In this document: piece by piece, positions 35,775 to 44,284 of the stretch
How positions within the stretch are numbered: position 1 is the first letter of the stretch
Layout of the letters: the number at the start of each line of letters is the position of its first letter
From: an uncultured Coriobacteriaceae bacterium
Lineage (GTDB): Bacteria > Actinomycetota > Coriobacteriia > Coriobacteriales > Atopobiaceae
DNA length: 64,000 nucleotides
Assembly (NCBI GenBank): GCA_902778135.1
Contig: CACYWP010000015.1
Span: forward strand, 1-64,000
Reading direction: 5' to 3'
Made by a program: the position numbers and the translations under genes
Notes under the pieces: generated by a model
Told to the model about the DNA's origin: nothing
The model's input: the letters and a program-made list of their open reading frames with translations, nothing else
The model's database searches: none

Positions 35775-36176
35775 CTAGAACTGCACGGTGCGCGGTGCGT
35801 CGGTGAAGCTGGAGAAGGTGGCCTCCCCACCCTCGATGTAGTAGACGACGGTGTTGCCATCACCGGCGGCGTACATCCTCCTCAGGCTCTCGTAGTCCTC
35901 GAGCATGGACTCCTGGGCCTCGATGCGCGGGTCCTCCACCAGCTTGCCGGTGACGCGGATCCACGTCCCCTTGTCGAACGCGCAGATCTCGAACTTGGGG
36001 TTTGCCTCGATCTGCTTGGAGACGTCCTTGACCTTGCCGGTCTGGATGTAGAGCCTCCCGTCAAAGGTGTGGGCGGTACCGAACGGACGGACTCGAGGCT
36101 GGTCGCCCTCGGTCGTCGCCAGATAGTACGTACCGGCTTCCTTCAGGAACGTGCAGACCTCATCGATAGCTGCCAT
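35775..36176 (-). CDS. Pyridoxamine 5'-phosphate oxidase-like flavin-binding protein
   Basis: This 133-residue protein has the split-barrel fold of the PPOX/NimA-like family: TYYLATTEGDQPRVRPFGTAH, then LYIQTGKVKDVSKQIEANPKFEICAF, and a closing TVVYYIEGGEATFSSF. Such proteins bind FMN or a related flavin and reduce small molecules. The length suits the single-domain class. GGAGAAAGG precedes the ATG at 36176. It is monocistronic, and the substrate is unknown. Confidence 0.9.
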   Translation of the reverse strand: MAAIDEVCTFLKEAGTYYLATTEGDQPRVRPFGTAHTFDGRLYIQTGKVKDVSKQIEANPKFEICAFDKGTWIRVTGKLVEDPRIEAQESMLEDYESLRRMYAAGDGNTVVYYIEGGEATFSSFTDAPRTVQF

Positions 36177-36266
36177 GATTCCCACCTTTCTCCTATGAAT
36201 ACAGCCTGATTCCATTATGGCAAACGAGCGACGATATGCCAGCAGACCATGGGGGGAATGCCCTGG

Positions 36267-37142
36267 CTAGCCGCGCGGGCTGACCAACGGGGCCTCGGTG
36301 GCCAGCGAGGGATCCATGAACGAGGGCATGCGACCCTCACGCGTCGCAGCCGCGATCTCGAAGCACGCATCTGCCACCGCATCGTCCGCGCTGGCACCGA
36401 TATGCCACCGCGCGTCGCGGCGCACCGCCGGCACGGCGTTGGCCACCGCCACCGAGTTGGGCACCGAGTAGAGCATGTTCAGGTCGTTCTCCTCGTCGCC
36501 AAAGGCCGCCACCTCGTCGAACTCCAGCCCCAGGTACTGGGCCAGCAGGCAGACCGCGGAGTCCTTCCCCCAACCCGCGGGGATGAGGTCGATGTAGTTG
36601 GGACCCGGGTAGACCATCATGAACTCGGGGCAGGCCGCACCAAGGGCCTGGCGCACCTCGAAGCGCGGGGCGACGCCCGGCCCGTGGCCAACGCGGATGT
36701 TGGCCTTGTAATAGGGGTGGTTGGAGACGCCATCCACCAGATGGGCCTTGTTCCAGAAGGCCAGGCCGTAGCGCTCGACCTCCTCGGCACTCGTCGAGAC
36801 CAGCTCCACCTCGTGGCCCTTGTAGAGGCCCAGGGCATAGCCTTCGTAATGGCTGATGACCTCGGCGGCACGCACGAGGGCGTCGTGGCTGTGGTACTGG
36901 GTGTGGATGAGCTCGCCATCGGCATAGATGCGCTGGCCGTTGGAGGTGATGGCCGTGCGATAGCACGCCTCGTCCTCGCAGAAGAGCTTCTTGATGGCGC
37001 TCATGCGCCTGCCCGTGACCACCGAGAAGTGGACCCCGGCATCCTGCAGGGCATGGGCGCTGGCCAGGGCATGCTCGGTGGCATGCGGTCGCCCCACGGC
37101 CACGAACGTGTCATCGATGTCGGTCACCACGAGCTTGATCAT
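36267..37142 (-). CDS. HAD-superfamily phosphatase, Cof type
   Basis: The 291-residue protein has motif I VVTDIDDTFV at residue 4, motif II in VVTGRRMSAI, and motif IV AFGDEENDLNML near residue 220. It shares its start (MIKLVVTDID) and length with the HAD at 236-1096, so the two are probably paralogues with different substrates. GGGGAG precedes the ATG at 37142. A head-to-head pair of the 33-nt palindrome lies directly upstream (37178-37243), separating it from the asd operon. An intergenic repeat of the same family also accompanies the first paralogue. Confidence 0.9.
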   Translation of the reverse strand: MIKLVVTDIDDTFVAVGRPHATEHALASAHALQDAGVHFSVVTGRRMSAIKKLFCEDEACYRTAITSNGQRIYADGELIHTQYHSHDALVRAAEVISHYEGYALGLYKGHEVELVSTSAEEVERYGLAFWNKAHLVDGVSNHPYYKANIRVGHGPGVAPRFEVRQALGAACPEFMMVYPGPNYIDLIPAGWGKDSAVCLLAQYLGLEFDEVAAFGDEENDLNMLYSVPNSVAVANAVPAVRRDARWHIGASADDAVADACFEIAAATREGRMPSFMDPSLATEAPLVSPRG

Positions 37143-37177
37143 GAGGTCTCCCCTCTCGGAGCAATGGGTCAGGGCGG

Positions 37178-37243
37178 TTCGACCATCGGGGACGGTTCTC
37201 CGCGGTCGAATTCGACCAAGGAGAACCGTCCCCGATGGTCGAA
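37178..37243. repeat. Head-to-head pair of the 33-nt element (66-bp palindrome)
   Basis: Unit 37178-37210 and its inverted copy 37211-37243 abut exactly. Only two bases (GC versus TT near the inner end) break the symmetry, so the DNA or RNA can form a 33-bp hairpin. It lies between the asd terminator and the phosphatase start. Confidence 0.9.
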
Positions 37244-37278
37244 AGGAAAAGGGGCTGCCCGGAACCGGACAGCCCCTT
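37241..37278 (-). terminator. Terminator of the hom-lysC-asd operon
   Basis: The minus-strand stem AAGGGGCTG.../...CAGCCCCTT (37249-37260 with 37267-37278, one mismatch) is followed by TTTTCCTTTC. It is 13 nt past the asd stop codon. Confidence 0.85.
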
Positions 37279-37290
37279 GGACGGTTTGGG

Positions 37291-38304
37291 CTAGTCGAGC
37301 AGCAATTCTGCGATCTGGACCGCGTTGGTGGCGGCACCCTTGCGGATCTGGTCGCCGCAGCAGAAGAGCGTGATCGCGTTCACGTCATCGGGAGCCGAGG
37401 TGTCGCGGCGGATGCGCCCGACGTAGATGAGGTCCTGGTCGCTCGTGTCCAGCGGCATCGGATACTGGGCGGCCGCAAGGTCATCCACGACCTTGACGCC
37501 CGCTGCGGTCGAGAGGATCTCGCGCGCCTCTTCCGGCGAGATGGGACGCTCGAACTCGGCCGTGATGGACTCGGAGTGCGAGCGCATGACGGGAACGCGC
37601 ACGCAGGTGCAGTTGACGCGCAGGTCGGGCAGATGCATGATCTTGCGACCCTCGTTGCCCATCTTGACCTCTTCGGAGGTGTAGGCATCCTCCTTCTCGC
37701 CGCCGATCTGCGGAATCAGGTTCGCAGCCAGCTGGTAGGCGAACGGGGCGGTCTCCCCCACCGGCTCGCCCGCGGCAACGCAACCCAGCTCGCGCACCAG
37801 CTCGTCCAGGCCCGGCTTGCCGGCACCCGACGCCGCCTGGTAGGTGCTGGCGATGATGCGCTTCAGGCCCGCCGCCTGGTGCAGCGGCCACAGCGGCACC
37901 AGGCCGATGATCGTCGCGCAGTTGGGGTTGGAGATGATGCCGTTGTGCCACTTCACGTCCTGCCCGTTGATCTCGGGAATGACCAGGGGCACATCCTCGT
38001 CCAGACGGAAGGCGTGGCTGTTGTCCACGCACACCGCGCCGCGCTTCACGGCTTCGGGAAGCAGCGCCCTGGCCGTCCCGTCGCCTGCGGCGCCCAGCAC
38101 GATGTCGACGCCCTCGAAGGCGTCGGGAGCTGCCTCGACGACGGCAACCTGCTCGCCGGCGAACGCCACGGTGCGCCCCACGGAACGCGCGCTGGCCAGC
38201 GGGACCAGACGCTCTACCGGAAACTGGCGCTCCTCGAGACACTGGAGCATCTGCTGGCCGACGACGCCCGTGGCTCCCAGAATCGCTACAACCTTGCCGC
38301 TCAT
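37291..38304 (-). CDS. asd: Aspartate-semialdehyde dehydrogenase
   Basis: This 337-residue enzyme reduces aspartyl phosphate to aspartate semialdehyde with NADPH in lysine, threonine and methionine synthesis. It has the N-terminal Rossmann motif ILGATGVVGQQ, the catalytic cysteine in SNPNCATI near residue 128, and the conserved STYQAASGAGK and RVPVMRSHSESI segments. The ATG at 38304 overlaps the lysC stop by 4 nt (ATGA). Together with hom and lysC it forms a three-gene minus-strand operon ending at a terminator. Confidence 0.97.
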   Translation of the reverse strand: MSGKVVAILGATGVVGQQMLQCLEERQFPVERLVPLASARSVGRTVAFAGEQVAVVEAAPDAFEGVDIVLGAAGDGTARALLPEAVKRGAVCVDNSHAFRLDEDVPLVIPEINGQDVKWHNGIISNPNCATIIGLVPLWPLHQAAGLKRIIASTYQAASGAGKPGLDELVRELGCVAAGEPVGETAPFAYQLAANLIPQIGGEKEDAYTSEEVKMGNEGRKIMHLPDLRVNCTCVRVPVMRSHSESITAEFERPISPEEAREILSTAAGVKVVDDLAAAQYPMPLDTSDQDLIYVGRIRRDTSAPDDVNAITLFCCGDQIRKGAATNAVQIAELLLD

Positions 38305-39650
38305 TGCACAGCCTCCTTGCTCGGCATCTCGACCATCTCGCCCTCGACGAAGGAGTTGTAGATAACGTTGATGGCATGGTCGAAGTCGGTGTTGTTCACG
38401 CCCATGATGATGCTGATCTCCTGCGAACTCTGCGTGATCATGCGAATGTTAATACCGGCTTCACCAAGTGCGCCGAAGATGCGGCCTGACGTGCCTGCGC
38501 GACGGTTCATGTTGCGGCCCACGACGCTGATGAGTGCCAGCTGGTCGACGACGTTGATGACGTCGGGCTTCAGCTCCTGCTGCAGGTCGTTGACGATGGA
38601 GTAGATCGTGTCGCGCACGTCGGCGCCGTTGACCACCACGCCGAACGAGTCGACGCCGGTGGGCACGTGCTCGATCGAGACGCCGTAGCGCTCGAAGATG
38701 GAGAGGGCCCTGCGCAGGAACCCGACCTTGTCGGACATGTGGGCCTTCTGGATGTGGACGGCGCGGAAGTCCTTGCGACCGGCGATGCCGGTGATGAGGT
38801 GCTCGCGCTCGTTGTCCTCGGCGGTCTCGCGGATGATGGTGCCGCGCTTGTCGGGCTGGTTGGTGTTCTTGATCTGGATGGGGATGCCCACCTCGCGGAC
38901 GGGGAAGATGGCCTCCTCCTGCAGCACCGAGGCGCCCATGTAGGACAGCTCGCGCATCTCGTCGAAGGTGATGCGGTGGATGGTGCGGGGGTCGTCGACG
39001 ATGCGGGGGTCGGCGGACAGGAACCCGCTGACGTCGGTCCAGTTCTCGTAGACCGTCGCGTCCAGGCAGCGCGCCACGATGGCGCCCGTGATGTCACCAC
39101 CGCCGCGCTTGAAGAGCTTGATGGTCCCGTCGACCGTCGCGCCGTAGAAGCCCGGCAGCACGAAGCGGCCCAGTCGCACGGCAGCGTCCTTCAGGCGGAT
39201 CTGGGTGCGCTCCATGTCGACGGTGCCGTCGTGGTGGAAGACGATCACGTCGGCCGCGTCAAGGAACGGAAGCCCCAGGTACTCGGCCATCAGCCGTGCG
39301 GTGAACCACTCGCCGCGGCTGACGATGTACTCGGGAGAGAGGCTCTTGATGACGGAGGCGAACTCCTCGAACTTCGCGGAGACGGGATACTTCAGCCCCA
39401 GGTCGCGGGCGATCTCGACGAATCGCTCCTCGATGTCCTTCAGAAGCGACGTGCAGTCGACGTGGTAGGCGATATGGGCGTTGACCAGCAGCAGCAGGTC
39501 GGTGATCTTGTTGTCTTCCGAGAAGCGCTTGCCAGACGCCGACACCACCACATAGAGGCGGTCGGGGTCGGAGCGCACGATGTCGCGCACCTTCTTGAAC
39601 TGGCTCGCGTCGGCGACGCTGGAGCCTCCGAACTTCGCAACTTTGATCAT
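38301..39650 (-). CDS. lysC: Aspartate kinase (monofunctional)
   Basis: The 449-residue enzyme phosphorylates aspartate, the first step of the family. It opens with MIKVAKFGGSSVADA, carries the kinase core with SRGEWFTARLMAEYLG and GFYGATVDGTIKLFKRGGGDITGA, and ends in two ACT domains (SVVGRNMNRRAGTSGRIFGAL, then MITQSSQEISIIMGV). It is likely feedback-controlled by lysine or threonine through these domains. The ATG at 39650 has a weak, more distant AGGAAGG. It sits 18 nt after hom and overlaps asd. Confidence 0.97.
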   Translation of the reverse strand: MIKVAKFGGSSVADASQFKKVRDIVRSDPDRLYVVVSASGKRFSEDNKITDLLLLVNAHIAYHVDCTSLLKDIEERFVEIARDLGLKYPVSAKFEEFASVIKSLSPEYIVSRGEWFTARLMAEYLGLPFLDAADVIVFHHDGTVDMERTQIRLKDAAVRLGRFVLPGFYGATVDGTIKLFKRGGGDITGAIVARCLDATVYENWTDVSGFLSADPRIVDDPRTIHRITFDEMRELSYMGASVLQEEAIFPVREVGIPIQIKNTNQPDKRGTIIRETAEDNEREHLITGIAGRKDFRAVHIQKAHMSDKVGFLRRALSIFERYGVSIEHVPTGVDSFGVVVNGADVRDTIYSIVNDLQQELKPDVINVVDQLALISVVGRNMNRRAGTSGRIFGALGEAGINIRMITQSSQEISIIMGVNNTDFDHAINVIYNSFVEGEMVEMPSKEAVQ

Positions 39651-39668
39651 GTTTGAAACCAGACCTTC

Positions 39669-40787
39669 CTAGGCGAGACGCGCCATGAACGCGGTCTCGT
39701 CCGTGGCGACGATGGCGGACAACAGGCGGCGGGCATCCTCGGCGGTGATGGAGCGCACGAGCCAGGCACCCGGGCCATAGGGTTCGGCCCCCTCCGGGGC
39801 GACGGTAGTTCGGAACACGTAGTCGCCGGTCAGGAGGGTCGGGTCATAGGCGAGGGGGCGTGTGAGGTCGTAGCGCGGACGGCGTCCGTCGCGCAGGTCC
39901 AGCACGTCCTGGACCATCGCGTTGCCGGTCGGCAGGCTGCCGGCGCCCTGTCCGTAGAACTTCAGCTTGCCGATGGTGGCCCCCTCAAGCGTCACGAGGT
40001 TGAAGTTGGCCGGCACGTTGGCCTCCAGCGAGGCGGCGGGCAGCGCCATGGGCTCGACCGCCACGGCATAGCGTCCGTCGCGCGACAGGCCGTGTCCCAG
40101 CAGCTTGACGACGCGGCCCTCGGCGGCAAAGAGGTCCATGTCGGCCTTGCAGAGGGTGCGGATGCCGGTGACGGGCAGGTCGGGCGTGCATGCGACGTCG
40201 AAGGCCACGCTCGCGGAGATGATGGTCTTGTTCTTGACGTCGATGCCATCGATGTCGGCGGAGGGGTCGGCCTCTGCATAGCCCAGCCGCTGGGCCTGGG
40301 CGAGCGTCTCGTCGAAGTCGGCACCCGTCTTTGCCATGTTGTCGACGATGTAGTTGGTGGTGCCGTTCATGATGCCGGAGAACATCGTCACCTCGTCGAT
40401 GCGACGGGCCTTCTCGATGCTGGCAATCCAGGGGATGCCGCCCCCGCAGGTCGCCTCTATGAGCAGGGATACGCCGTGCTCCTCTGCGACCGCCGCAAAT
40501 TCGGCGAAATGGGCTGCGACGACGGCCTTGTTGGAGGTGACGACGTGCTTGCCCGCCTGCAGCGCGCGAACAATGAAGGTGTGGGCCGGCTCCAGGCCAC
40601 CCATGCACTCCAGGACGACCTCGATGCCGGGGTCTCCCACGATCTGGTCGTAGTCGGAGGTCATGCGCGGTTCGCAGCATCGGTCGGGCAGGTCGAGGAT
40701 GCGTGCGACCTCGACGCCCTCCACGTCCGCCACGATCTGGTCGACACCGCGACCGACCGTGCCAAAGCCCAGGATGGCAATCTTCAT
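39669..40787 (-). CDS. hom: Homoserine dehydrogenase, lacking the C-terminal ACT domain
   Basis: The 372-residue enzyme reduces aspartate semialdehyde to homoserine. It has MKIAILGFGTVGRGV as the NAD(P) motif, the catalytic LIEATCGGGIPWIASIE and MNGTTNYIVDNM, and EADPSADIDGIDVKNK with the conserved substrate-binding residues. Typical monofunctional enzymes of about 430 residues carry a C-terminal ACT domain; this one ends around 372, so that regulatory domain is absent or much reduced. AAGG precedes the ATG at 40787. It is the first gene of hom-lysC-asd and divergent from thrC. Confidence 0.95.
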   Translation of the reverse strand: MKIAILGFGTVGRGVDQIVADVEGVEVARILDLPDRCCEPRMTSDYDQIVGDPGIEVVLECMGGLEPAHTFIVRALQAGKHVVTSNKAVVAAHFAEFAAVAEEHGVSLLIEATCGGGIPWIASIEKARRIDEVTMFSGIMNGTTNYIVDNMAKTGADFDETLAQAQRLGYAEADPSADIDGIDVKNKTIISASVAFDVACTPDLPVTGIRTLCKADMDLFAAEGRVVKLLGHGLSRDGRYAVAVEPMALPAASLEANVPANFNLVTLEGATIGKLKFYGQGAGSLPTGNAMVQDVLDLRDGRRPRYDLTRPLAYDPTLLTGDYVFRTTVAPEGAEPYGPGAWLVRSITAEDARRLLSAIVATDETAFMARLA

Positions 40788-40966
40788 CAGGTTCCAACCT
40801 TTCATGCTCCCGCCCCGTCATGCGGGGTCCCGGTGGGCCATGGGGGCCTCGGACGGGCGTCGCGGCAGCTTCTTACGTTTGTGTGACACCGGTATGGTAC
40901 GTGCCCATGCACGGTTATCATACGTACAAGCAGGACATCCATCAAAACACGCGAGGGAGTGCCCAA
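40788..40966. promoter_or_regulatory. Divergent control region of the two threonine units
   Basis: This 179-nt region separates hom and thrC and must hold both promoters. It contains the palindrome CGTGC-CCAT-GCACG (40900-40913) and an AT-richer patch at 40915-40950. I do not see a T-box, leader peptide or clear -35/-10 pair. Confidence 0.5.
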
Positions 40967-42451
40967 GTGGAAACGTTGTATCACAGCACGCGCAGCTCGA
41001 ACGAGGTCGTAACAAGCAAGCAAGCAATCCTGACCGGGATAGCCCCGGATGGAGGCCTGTACGTGTCCGACCAGCTGGGTGCGCAACTGGTCGACCTTGC
41101 CCGCGTCGCCCATCAGGGCTACCACGCCACCGCCCGCGACGTGCTGGCAACGCTCCTGTCCGACTACACCGCCGACGAGGTTGCGTCCTGCGTCGCCGGT
41201 GCCTATGGCGACAACTTCGACACGCCCGCCATCACCCCGCTCACGCCACTTGGCGCCGACTGGCTGCTCGAGCTCTACCATGGTCCCACCTGCGCCTTCA
41301 AGGACGTCGCGCTGCAGATGCTGCCTCGCCTGATGAGCGTCGCGCGCGAGGGCGACGGTCATGACGTCATGATCGTCACCGCCACCTCCGGGGATACCGG
41401 TAAGGCAGCCCTTGAGGGCTTTGCCGACGTCGCGGGCACCGGTGTCACGGTCTTCTATCCCGATGGCAAGGTCAGTGACATCCAGCATCTGCAGATGGCC
41501 ACCCAGCGCGGCGCCAACGTCGCGGTCGCCGGCATCCGCGGCAACTTCGACGACGCCCAGACGCAGGTCAAGCGCATCTTTGCCGACCCGGCCGTCAACG
41601 CTCGCCTGGCGGAGGCGGGCGTCGTGCTGTCCAGCGCCAACTCCATCAACGTCGGCCGCCTGGTGCCCCAGGTCACCTACTACATGGACGCCTATGCCCA
41701 GCTCGTGCAGCGTGGTGCTATCGCCGTGGGCGACGAGGTCGACTACTGCGTGCCCACCGGCAACTTCGGCGACGTGCTTGCCGGCTATTACGCAAAGCGC
41801 CTGGGACTGCCCGTCGGCCGCCTCATCGTCGCCTCCAACACCAACAAGGTCCTCACCGACTTCATCGAGACCGGCACCTACGACCGCCGGCGCGACTTCG
41901 TCAAGACCATCTCCCCATCGATGGACATCCTCATCTCGTCCAACCTCGAGCGTCTGCTCTACTACCTGACCGACGGCGACTGCGAGCGTGTCGCCGCATG
42001 GATGGCCGACCTGTCGAAGACGGGCGTCTACACCCTGCCCACCGAGGTGATGGACCGCATGCGCGAGACTTTTGACTGCGGCTTTGCCACCGACGACGAC
42101 ACCCGTGACACCATCCGCTCCACCTGGGAGTCCGAGCACGTGCTCATCGACACCCACACCGCCGTGGGCAAGTGCGTCATCGACCGTCGCGCCAGCGAGG
42201 GACGCCAGCGCGTCTGCCTGTCGACCGCCAACCCCTACAAGTTCAGCGCCGACGTGCTGGCCGCCCTCGGCGTCCGGACCGACGGCATGGACGGCTTCGC
42301 CTGCATGGATGCGCTTCAGGAGCTGACCGGCGTCGAGGCCCCGCGACAGCTCTCCGGCCTGCGCGAGGCCAAGGTCCTGCATCCCGACGTCTGCGACCAG
42401 GACGAGATGTCCGACTTCGTCGAGGCCGCCTGCGCGCGGGTGTTCGCATGA
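40967..42451 (+). CDS. thrC: Threonine synthase
   Basis: This 494-residue PLP enzyme converts O-phosphohomoserine to threonine. Family blocks present are YHSTRSSNEVVTSKQAILTG at the N-terminus, the PLP lysine K112 in GPTCAFKDVALQ, the TATSGDTGKAALEGF phosphate loop near 150, and NSINVGRLVPQV. The length fits the long (class I) type. The start is GTG at 40967 behind GAGGGAG. It heads the thrC-thrB-thrH unit, and its stop overlaps the thrB start (ATGA). Confidence 0.97.
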   Translation: METLYHSTRSSNEVVTSKQAILTGIAPDGGLYVSDQLGAQLVDLARVAHQGYHATARDVLATLLSDYTADEVASCVAGAYGDNFDTPAITPLTPLGADWLLELYHGPTCAFKDVALQMLPRLMSVAREGDGHDVMIVTATSGDTGKAALEGFADVAGTGVTVFYPDGKVSDIQHLQMATQRGANVAVAGIRGNFDDAQTQVKRIFADPAVNARLAEAGVVLSSANSINVGRLVPQVTYYMDAYAQLVQRGAIAVGDEVDYCVPTGNFGDVLAGYYAKRLGLPVGRLIVASNTNKVLTDFIETGTYDRRRDFVKTISPSMDILISSNLERLLYYLTDGDCERVAAWMADLSKTGVYTLPTEVMDRMRETFDCGFATDDDTRDTIRSTWESEHVLIDTHTAVGKCVIDRRASEGRQRVCLSTANPYKFSADVLAALGVRTDGMDGFACMDALQELTGVEAPRQLSGLREAKVLHPDVCDQDEMSDFVEAACARVFA

Positions 42452-43356
42452 TCGAGGGGGGCGTGCCACGAGGCGTGACCGTCCGCGTCCCCGCGACGAC
42501 CGCAAACCTGGGCGTCGGCTTCGACGTGCTGGGGCTTGCGCTGGAGATGTCGGCCACCTACCACTTCCAGCCGGCCGACGAGCTGCTGGTCACCGGGTGC
42601 GACAGTCGCTACTGCGGCGAGGACAACCTCGTGTGGACCTCCTACCTCACGGCCTGCGACGAGCTGGGCATCCAGCCACAGCCGCTGCACATCCACGAGG
42701 ACACCCCCATTCCCAGCTCGGGCGGGCTGGGCTCCAGCTCCACCTGCGTGGTGGCCGGCATCGTCGCCGCGCAGGCGCTGGGCGGACGCGAGCTGGACCG
42801 CTCGTTCACGCTGTCGCTGGCCACCCGCATCGAGGGGCATCCCGACAACGTGGCGCCCGCCGTGATGGGGGGCCTGGTCAGCTCATACGTGGAGGACGAT
42901 GTGACGGTCACGACGCGCTGGGTCATCGCCCCCAACCTGCGCTTCGTCTGCATGTCGCCACCCTATCGGGTGCTGACCGCGGACGCGCGCAAGGCCCTGC
43001 CCTCTATGGTGCCCATGAGCTCGGTCTCCTGGCAGGTGGGTCGCTGCCTCGCCATGGTCAGCGCCTTGGCCTCCGGCAATCCCGCCGACATAGCGGCATG
43101 CTGCCACGATCGCATCCACGAGCCCTATCGCGCACCGCTCATCCCCGACTTCGAGCGCCTGCGCGACTGCGCGCTGGCGTCGGGTGCCTGCACGTTCCTC
43201 ATCTCGGGCTCGGGCGCGACGATGCTGGCCATATGCGACGGCTCGCACAGCGCCGAACGCGTCGAGCGGGCCGTCAGCGAGCTGATGCCCGAATTGTGGG
43301 TGCGCACGATGCGCGCCAGCGAGCACGGCGTCTCCGCCGTGGCCACGACCTGTTGA
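42448..43356 (+). CDS. thrB: Homoserine kinase
   Basis: The 302-residue GHMP kinase phosphorylates homoserine. It begins with VTVRVPATTANLGVGFDVLG, carries the ATP loop PIPSSGGLGSSSTCVVAGI near residues 90-108, and ends with FLISGSGATMLAI. The 4-nt overlap with thrC implies coupled translation. The next gene encodes ThrH, which can also make phosphohomoserine in other bacteria, so two routes may exist. Confidence 0.97.
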   Translation: MIEGGVPRGVTVRVPATTANLGVGFDVLGLALEMSATYHFQPADELLVTGCDSRYCGEDNLVWTSYLTACDELGIQPQPLHIHEDTPIPSSGGLGSSSTCVVAGIVAAQALGGRELDRSFTLSLATRIEGHPDNVAPAVMGGLVSSYVEDDVTVTTRWVIAPNLRFVCMSPPYRVLTADARKALPSMVPMSSVSWQVGRCLAMVSALASGNPADIAACCHDRIHEPYRAPLIPDFERLRDCALASGACTFLISGSGATMLAICDGSHSAERVERAVSELMPELWVRTMRASEHGVSAVATTC

Positions 43357-43361
43357 TCCGC

Positions 43362-43387
43362 AGGTCGGAGGATGCGTCCTCCGACCT
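43362..43387 (+). terminator. Intercistronic hairpin thrB-thrH
   Basis: A perfect 11-bp stem (43362-43372 with 43377-43387) closes a TGCG loop in the 50-nt gap. There is no T-run. It may attenuate or stabilise the message. Confidence 0.6.
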
Positions 43388-43406
43388 CACACGAAAGGTG
43401 TCTGCC

Positions 43407-44006
43407 ATGAATGTTTGTTGCCTGGACATGGAAGGCGTTCTCGTCCCCGAGATCTGGATCGCGTTCTCGGAGGCCAGCGGCATCCCCGTGCTGCGCCGCA
43501 CCACCCGCGACGAGCCTGACTACGACAAGCTCATGAACTGGCGTCTGCAGATCCTGCGCGAGCATGGGCTGGGCCTGCGCGAGATCCAGGACGTCATCGC
43601 CACCATCGACCCCCTGCCCGGAGCCAAGGAGTTCCTCGACGAGCTGCGCTCGATCTCCCAGGTCATCATCCTCTCGGACACCTTCGAGCAGTTCGCCAAG
43701 CCCCTCATGGCCAAGCTGGGCTGGCCGACGATCTTCTGCAACTCCCTGGTGGTCGGTGACGACGGCATGGTGGACGACTTCCGCATGAGGTGTCCCGAGT
43801 CCAAGCTGACCACCGTACGCGGTCTGCAGTCGATCGGGTTCGACACGATTGCCACGGGCGACTCCTTCAATGACCTGGCCATGATACGCGCAAGCAAGGC
43901 GGGCTTCCTGTTCCGCTCGACCGACCAGATCATCGCCGACAACCCCGACCTGCCGGCCTTCGAGGAGTTCGACGACCTGCTGGCAGCCTTCAAGGCGGCC
44001 ATGTAG
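43407..44006 (+). CDS. thrH: Bifunctional phosphoserine phosphatase/homoserine phosphotransferase ThrH
   Basis: The 199-residue HAD-family protein has motif I CLDMEGVLVPEIWIAF, motif II VIILSDTFEQF, and motif IV ATGDSFNDLAMI. These and the length match ThrH, which uses phosphoserine as phosphate donor to homoserine or simply hydrolyses it. GAAAGG precedes the ATG at 43407. Its place after thrB supports a role in threonine or serine metabolism. A plain phosphoserine phosphatase role is the alternative. Confidence 0.9.
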   Translation: MNVCCLDMEGVLVPEIWIAFSEASGIPVLRRTTRDEPDYDKLMNWRLQILREHGLGLREIQDVIATIDPLPGAKEFLDELRSISQVIILSDTFEQFAKPLMAKLGWPTIFCNSLVVGDDGMVDDFRMRCPESKLTTVRGLQSIGFDTIATGDSFNDLAMIRASKAGFLFRSTDQIIADNPDLPAFEEFDDLLAAFKAAM

Positions 44007-44284
44007 CACCTACCCATGCTGCCTGCCCGCTTCTTGGGACGCCAATTCCAGACTGTCGAGGCATGCTGGAGTTGGCGCCCTTTCCGTTGTCTGCGTTTTG
44101 GCCGAGTCATGCGCGCACCCTGCGCAGAATAGGCTCTTGTCTGCGCAGGCGAGAGCGCAGACAACGGAAACCGGCTCAACAATCCCTTGCAAAGCGCAGA
44201 TAACGGGTGCGAAGTGCACGATTAACCTCGAATCGAGCGCAGACAACTCGCCTTCCCGCGGAAGAGGCATCCGATGCAGGGGCG
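44007..44284. repeat. Motif-rich noncoding region (GCGCAGACAA repeats)
   Basis: The 278-nt region has five occurrences of GCGCAGAYAA or its complement: about 44086-44095, 44137-44146, 44155-44164, 44193-44202 and 44237-44246. The arms TTTCCGTTGTCTGCG (44081-44095) and CGCAGACAACGGAAA (44156-44170) are exact complements. The nested pair 44137-44146 with 44155-44164 makes a shorter hairpin with an 8-nt loop. I see no gene. It could be a structured RNA, a set of regulator sites or a repeat remnant. Confidence 0.6.

Noticed and set aside
40788..40966. T-box or threonine attenuator leader
   Set aside because: No T-box sequence, leader peptide rich in Thr/Ile codons or terminator/antiterminator pair is visible.
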